DNA from: Chara braunii
Lineage: Eukaryota; Streptophyta; Charophyceae; Charales; Characeae
DNA: 21,814 nucleotides
Direction of reading: 5' to 3'
Assembly (NCBI GenBank): GCA_003427395.1
Contig: BFEA01000772.1
Span: forward strand, 392,284-414,097
Shown here piece after piece: positions 17,701 through 21,814 of the stretch. Each line of letters starts with the position of its first letter. Position 1 is the first letter of the stretch. The translations under genes and the position numbers were made by a program. The notes beneath the pieces are model-generated. The model was given only the letters and a program-made list of their open reading frames with translations. It ran no database searches and was not told the DNA's origin.

Positions 17701-18450
17701 GAGACACAAGAGCATCTTGGGTCAGATTGGGAGGAGACCACAAAAGTTCGAGTATGGTCCAAATTCGACAAAACTGGAAAATAACTTTGCAATATAGGCA
17801 GAAACATAGACACTTATCTAGTAGAGCCATTCCTCCAAGGATGGAAGTTGAAGAGTGACGGGGGAAATTTAGTGCCCCTGTCACACTACAAACCGAGAAT
17901 TGGGAATTTCGTACAAAGAAATGCATCCCAAAAGAAACCCACGGAAACAACAGTGAAAAGATGGACTGGCAAACATCCCCAAGGCATGACAAAAGAGGGA
18001 GTGACGAGATTATGGAAGCAACTCAAGAAACTACCAGAACAAAGAATTTCAAGTCTCATATGACTACAAATACTGAATGTTATTCCGTCGGCATAATGAC
18101 TGAATTCCAAACAGATGGAGGTTCTCTGGGCGTGATCAAAGGTGCCGATGGGCCTGGGAAACAACAACTCAAATATGATCCAATGTCCTTACTTTCAGAG
18201 AATTTGACAATGTTGGAGAAAGCATTGGAAAACCTTCTCATCGGAAGCCTTCCAATGGACATATAACTGGATTGAAACTGAAATTTGCCCAACTGTGAAT
18301 AACTGTGTCTCAGGTTGGGGATATGTACGCCAGGTTTCCGGAGGCATTATCATGAATGCAATATGGTAGTCCAGAAACAATGCGCTGTTCAAGGGAGAGA
18401 TGCCAGGGAAAGGATAAATGTAGGCATAAATCGAAATGCACCTAAGATTC
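14715..18450 (+). pseudogene. Second LINE, heavily decayed ORF2
   Basis: Collinear pieces of one ORF2 lie in order on the + strand. 14720-15049: C-terminal half of the endonuclease (FTDTYRATNPDTPGYTWFGP, then VSNIFDHYPVAATF with the D-H pair). 15618-15950: RT fingers (GKCPDGLPVKFF, ITLLYKKGDKRKVRN, stop, RPISLLNVAYKILAKTL). 16066-16600: RT palm, with SRSLRQGCPLTPLLF and ITHDLLVLC where (Y/F)ADDL is expected, so the catalytic site is lost. 16850-17050: KVQARYLWKP and QGGLGILHPNLQ. About 18000-18420: LWKQLKKLPEQRI and NAIW-SRNNALFKG, the region after the RT. Many stops and frameshifts separate them. It is more AT-rich and much older than the LINE at 3760. The 5' half of the endonuclease and ORF1 are missing here. 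Confidence 0.88.
16066..16310 (+). repeat. Tandem duplication inside the decayed RT
   Basis: Two diverged copies begin GACCTTTAAAA at 16066 and 16203. Both run through GATAAAGTAGGA and GAATTTTG(G/A)(A/G)GAGTCTTTCTG to ACAAACTATGTATTC and CAAGCAAC. The first copy has about 30 extra bp. It duplicates RT palm sequence (LDL.K..DKV to QTMYSQAT), so it arose after the element had lost function. Confidence 0.8.
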
Positions 18451-18779
18451 ACCATCGTGGTGGACAGAAAGCGAAAAGGTCCAATTTGGTTCATTAAAAC
18501 CTGAGGACTGGATAACAAATTAGCTACTTTAGATGAGAATGAAAAAGCAGTGTTGGGTCCATGGTTGAGCAAAATTATGTAGGAATAAGTAAGTTCAATA
18601 TCAAACATTTGTCATCAAAGGACTAGATCCAGAATTTCTAGTAAGCTGTTTTTTCTTCAAGGGATTTTTGTGATAACTAGGTGATCTCGACATAAAGAAC
18701 TGGCAGGACATGTAGATTCGGCAGCCCTGGGGCTGAGAGGTTCTGCAGGCAGATCACTAATGGGCTGATAAAGTCTGAA

Positions 18780-18845
18780 GGGACGCTGGACTCGGTTTCC
18801 AGCAAAGCCACTTCTTTGTAAGCTAAACCGAGTGATGCTCTCGGC
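18780..18845 (+). repeat. Dispersed motif, copy d, with adjacent small hairpin
   Basis: GGGACGCTGGACTCGGTTTC then CAGCAAAG, closest to copy b in the young LINE. It lies about 330 bp after the last coding trace of the decayed LINE, so it may mark that element's 3' UTR. A small stem CCGAG/CTCGG follows at 18828-18844. The rest of 18450-18780 has no recognisable feature. Confidence 0.75.
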
Positions 18846-18916
18846 TCACCTTGATTTTCTCCGGGTACACTGTGGGGACCCCGACCCCGACCAACTTTAA
18901 CTTATTTATAACGAAT

Positions 18917-18973
18917 CCTGGGCTTGGTTCCCAGCACGTGCTGCTCCCCACAAGTAGAATGGAGCCTTGATTA
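18917..18973 (+). repeat. Dispersed motif, copy e, leading into an A-rich tail
   Basis: CCTGGGCTTGGTTCCCAGCA followed by CGTGCTGCTCCCCACAAGTAG and a short TGGAGCCTTGATTAG segment that runs straight into poly(A). That is the layout of a SINE or LINE 3' end. Confidence 0.8.
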
Positions 18974-19038
18974 GAAAAAAAAAAAAAGAAAAAAAAAGGG
19001 AAAGAAGGGGGAAAAAAAGGGAAAAAAGGGATAACAAT
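18974..19038. repeat. A/G-rich tail
   Basis: A run of 13 A, a G, 9 A, then GGGAAAGAAGGGGGAAAAAA-like sequence. It probably is a mutated poly(A) tail of the motif-e element. No matching upstream duplication was found. A separate 17-A run lies at 19248-19264 inside the next element. Confidence 0.75.
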
Positions 19039-19640
19039 AACAAAGAGGCGTAGGCATGTCGAGATAGAGGGAGGAAAATGCCTTTCTTAAATCGAAAGAA
19101 ATCAGTAGTGTAAATTTTTAATGTGTGTTTATATATTTTCCCACCTTTCATTCTATTTTATAATGCAAAGCTATGGGGCTCGTTAGACACTCCTCCGCCA
19201 CCTAAAGTCTTTGAGGAAATTATCATTCCACCTATCCTCGGGGATGAAAAAAAAAAAAAAAAAAGTGAAAACATTTCCTCCTAGAATCCTCGGGCCATTC
19301 TCGGGCTACAACCATTTTGAGGACTTCCCCAAGGTACCTCCCGAGGTCGCTCAAAGGTCAAGGATCCACGATAATCGGAGCGGCGAGGGCACCCATCGTC
19401 GCCAAGAACATTGAAGTATCTACCGGCCACCACACAGACATCTTGGGTCGTCAGCGTTCGACTTCCAGGATCCTTACGCCAATGGTAACCGTTGGTGGCC
19501 GGACGGCCTCCGCGAACGTCTTCAACTGGTGTTCTCCCTCGCACTGCGTGCCGCCAAACGAAAAGGGCTTCAACGGTCGACAAAATTGAATATTTTAGCC
19601 GACCCACCTTTCGATTCCCCACTGTACTCGGCGATGTAAA

Positions 19641-20123
19641 ATGTTAGAGGGCATTTATCGGATGCTGCGGTCTGCCGTTTGCTGCCCTCTTCGTCATTGT
19701 GTGGTGGAGGTGTACCGACGTCGCGTAGTTACTGCTCTTCCCTACGTGTCGTTCATGGCCGACGTCTTGCCAAGGCTTCCGCTGCTGCTCTTGGTAATCA
19801 TTTTGTTTGTCCTTCTAATCGTCTTCTACATCTGCATCCTCTTCAAGCTGTTTGGACGCACACACAAGAGGCGTTCTGCGAAGAAGGGCATCATCATGGA
19901 CAAACGGCAGGCGAAGAGCTGGTCTTCAGTGGACCACTCCACGAGCCACCACGCAGGCCACGTCTTGACTCGCAGTGCAAGGGCGTACGACCCGTTAGAG
20001 TGCGTGTGCCGTATGCTGTCCTCTACCGTTTGCTCCCTTCATCATCGCCGTTCGGTGGACCTTCACCGTCATCGTGGAGTTACGACCCTGTCGTACGTGT
20101 CGTTGATGGCCGACCTCTATTGA
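19641..20123 (+). other. Open frame with a hydrophobic segment, doubtful gene
   Basis: A 160-codon frame inside the DNA transposon spans two tandem copies of one sequence. Both copies are read in the same phase: MLRSAVCCPLRHCVVEVYRR and MLSSTVCSLHHRRSVDLHRH. Copy 1 continues into a strongly hydrophobic stretch (LPLLLLVIILFVLLIVFYIC) resembling a membrane helix; copy 2 keeps it (LPLLLLFTILLVVVLLFHVC) but after a TGA. The CT-rich composition of the repeat would give this by chance, and no homologue is recognised. It may be captured sequence or simply non-coding. Confidence 0.25.
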
Positions 20124-20200
20124 AGGCTGCCACTGCTGCTCCTATTCACGATTTTGCTTGTGGTGGTCCTCTTGTTCCACGTGTGCATCCTCTATCGCTG
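19660..20200. repeat. Tandem duplication, about 350-bp period
   Basis: ATGCTG..CT.CCGTTTGC at 19660 recurs at 20013; GTGTCGTT.ATGGCCGAC at 19746 recurs at 20097; the hydrophobic CTGCTGCTC block recurs likewise. A third short copy of GATGGCCGACCTCTAT is at 20201. Confidence 0.8.
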
Positions 20201-20306
20201 ATGGCCGACCTCTATCTAAGGCCTCCAGCACAGAAGACGAGGGATCGACACCGACTGCAGTCGACATTGACATCGGCCACGCGTCCCGCGGGCGTTCGTT
20301 CACACT

Positions 20307-20432
20307 GGAAGCAATTGCCATCGCCCGAAAGACATATGGCGACATACGAAGCTTCTCCCGGAAGTACTCCACCGCGTCATCGCATCGCCGGAGATCCTCC
20401 CACGCCCCCCCTATCCTCCTTTTCATCCACCA
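20307..20432 (-). pseudogene. PIF/Harbinger transposase N-terminal fragment
   Basis: The minus-strand open frame 20142-21074 contains, at 20307-20432, a block beginning WWMKRR, then GAWEDLRRCDD, then YFREKLRMSPYVFRAM. The pattern of a Trp-rich start, Asp pair, and (Y/F)F(R/K)xxxRMS followed by FR is that of the region just before the DDE domain in plant and algal PIF/Harbinger (DDE_Tnp_4) transposases. Downstream (below 20307) the frame continues with unrelated sequence and ends at 20142, so the catalytic domain is gone. The rest of the frame upstream (to 21074) is Arg-rich and unrecognised. The family call rests on recall of the motif and on the surrounding TIR and TSD. Confidence 0.6.
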
Positions 20433-21380
20433 CCTCGGCGTCGCTTGTGGAAGAACACTGTAACCCATGGTGCAGCAATCCTGAACTACAGCCTCGATGA
20501 TGGCCACGGTATCCAACCCTTCAACCGGGACTTGATGAAGCGTCTTCCTCCTCCGCGCGCAGATCTGCGCTCTCATTCTGCCCAATGCCCTCTCCTGCTG
20601 ACAACGAAGAGCACGACCGTCACGACCGTCTTCTCGATTGTCGTCAACTTCGCACGTCCGTCGTCGCTGCCGCCCTCCATTGGCACGTGTGTTGCAATGC
20701 TCATGAACCACAAAAATACAACAGCCTACGAATCGCCACGACCACGGTAACCTCAGCGCCAAGTCGCCGATGACGTTCCCCGCGTGTGCTCGACTCCACA
20801 CATACGCACGGCGGCGGGAGGAGGCGATGACAATGGACCTTTGCGGGGTGCTCACAAATTCGTGACGACTTACGACGACTCCACTGTGCCGCTGCAAATG
20901 CCCATTTCCACCATCGTCAGTATGGACTCCACCTGCCCCGCATTGCCGTCGTGACATCCAGCACCCAATTCGAAATTTGATTTTCGAATGGGGAGGTCCA
21001 TTGCTTTTTAAGGTTTTTCTTTTTTCCCGTCGCCAGCGCCTTTCAAAATTTCCCGCCTTCGGCAGCTGGACCACACTGTAGCGAGAAGGACATCACCCAA
21101 TGGACCAAGGCATTGCCCCCCCCCCCACAGCCGAATATAATATTATGAAAATGGCCGCCGGGGGCCAAAAGGAATCATCCTTGGGAGACCAACCCGAGGA
21201 TAGGTGGAACGACGGCGAGAATTTCCTTCAAAACCCCGAAGGAAACTTCTTTCGGCCCCGAGGATGCCACAAGGAGTGTCTAACGGGCCCCTATTTTATC
21301 AATTGCTCGAAGGTATTCATGACGTCCAACGCCATATGAGGAAGTGAAAGTGGACTCTGACATGTGCTGTCCGTGTTAAC

Positions 21381-21515
21381 CTTGCCCACTGCTCCCCAAA
21401 ACCAGTGAAGTTGGGTGAAGCAACCAGCCTGCTCTTGAACGATGCACCAACATCCTTGAGCCTGGCCAGAGCAGTGTCCAGGTTCGCGCCTTCTTTCACT
21501 TGCATGTGCTTCATT
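21381..21515 (-). other. Possible host-gene exon, unidentified
   Basis: On the minus strand 45 codons read MKHMQVKEGANLDTALARLK then DVGASFKSRLVASPNFTGFG, which looks like real protein. It is preceded by a plausible acceptor (CCCCAG-CCACAG) and followed by a plausible donor (GGCAAG/GTTAAC). A second protein-like frame (SQIDVAFGGRGVATVS) lies upstream at about 21570-21740 on the same strand. No family is recognised. This segment lies outside the DNA transposon, so it could be native host sequence. Confidence 0.3.
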
Positions 21516-21793
21516 GCTGTGGCTGGGGAACGAGGCCTTAGCCATTCGTTAGGGCCCGCGTCCGAGTCCCCAATGCACCACTGCAGTTGACACGGTGGCG
21601 ACTCCCCTGCCCCCAAATGCCACGTCAATCTGTGAATAGGGGATCTGCATGCAGTCGGATTCCTGAACTTGGGACCCCGGCTTCAACCCCCAGTCTTCAA
21701 TGTGAGACAGCCCAAAACGATCGCTGGAACCAGTTATGTTGGGCACGTGTATGTCGGCTTCGAAGCAAGGCCGTGCTTGGAAGATGTGAACTC

Positions 21794-21814
21794 TGTGTGT
21801 GTGTGTGTGTGTGT
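21794..21814. repeat. (TG)n microsatellite, cut by window end
   Basis: An uninterrupted TG run of 21 bases to the last base of the window; its true length is unknown. Confidence 0.95.

Larger units (their letters stand above)
19175..21291. mobile_element. PIF/Harbinger-like DNA transposon, 2.1 kb, defective
   Basis: The left end (19175-19248) and right end (about 21180-21291) are inverted repeats starting GGGGCYCGTTAGACACTCC; further shared blocks are GAGGAAATT and TTCCACCTATCCTCGG. The right arm has roughly 45 bp more than the left. TAT lies outside both ends (19172-19174, 21292-21294), a 3-bp duplication. Inside are a transposase remnant on the minus strand (20307-20432) and a tandem duplication of about 350 bp (19660-20200). 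TSD length, G-rich ends and the transposase trace together indicate PIF/Harbinger (inference). No complete DDE domain remains, so it cannot move itself. Confidence 0.82.

Overview
This is a eukaryotic, gene-poor, transposon-dense window. There are no operons or ribosome-binding sites. It has intron-era features (a U2 snRNA-derived sequence), microsatellites, poly(A)-tailed retroelements and nested transposons. The LINE proteins are of the APE-endonuclease type with a plant-like C-terminal zinc finger. Five in-frame stop codons of the main LINE all fit C-to-T changes at CG or CHG sites, the contexts methylated in the green lineage. Together with the PIF/Harbinger remnant this suggests a plant or streptophyte alga (a charophyte such as Chara would fit), but that assignment is inference and no taxonomic marker was found.

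Layout. 1-420: a 31-bp tandem repeat and a GA microsatellite. 437-3145: a run of small terminal-inverted-repeat (TIR) elements (437-990, 1545-2183, 2300-2727, 2876-2995, 3022-3145), each flanked by a 3-bp direct repeat, plus a U2 snRNA-derived retrosequence (1274-1425) bounded by a perfect 14-bp duplication. 3418-3690: endonuclease remnant of an old LINE. 3760-11978: an essentially full-length 8.2-kb LINE with a 16-bp target-site duplication and a 21-nt poly(A). It has a long ORF1 (about 3887-6447) and an ORF2 (6467-11335) carrying endonuclease, reverse transcriptase and a zinc finger, ending in a proline-rich tail. 11995-14660: non-coding sequence with a possible decayed coding remnant and, at 13380-14130, six hairpin-like copies of a conserved core set in variable stems. 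14715-18450: a second, heavily decayed LINE. 18780-19030: two copies of a dispersed motif and an A-rich tail. 19175-21291: a 2.1-kb PIF/Harbinger-like DNA transposon with a transposase remnant on the minus strand. 21292-21814: possible host exon on the minus strand, then a TG microsatellite.

How it works together. Nothing here looks like a conventional host operon or pathway. The main LINE would have supplied nicking and reverse transcription for itself, and such an enzyme could also have made the U2-derived copy and the motif-bearing poly(A) insertions. The short TIR elements lack their own transposase and would depend on a PIF/Harbinger-type enzyme like the one whose remnant lies at 20307-20432. 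The features most worth following up are the hairpin array at 13380-14130, the U2-derived retrosequence, the dispersed motif around CAGCACGTGCTG shared by both LINE 3' regions, and the CG/CHG stop-codon pattern in the young LINE.
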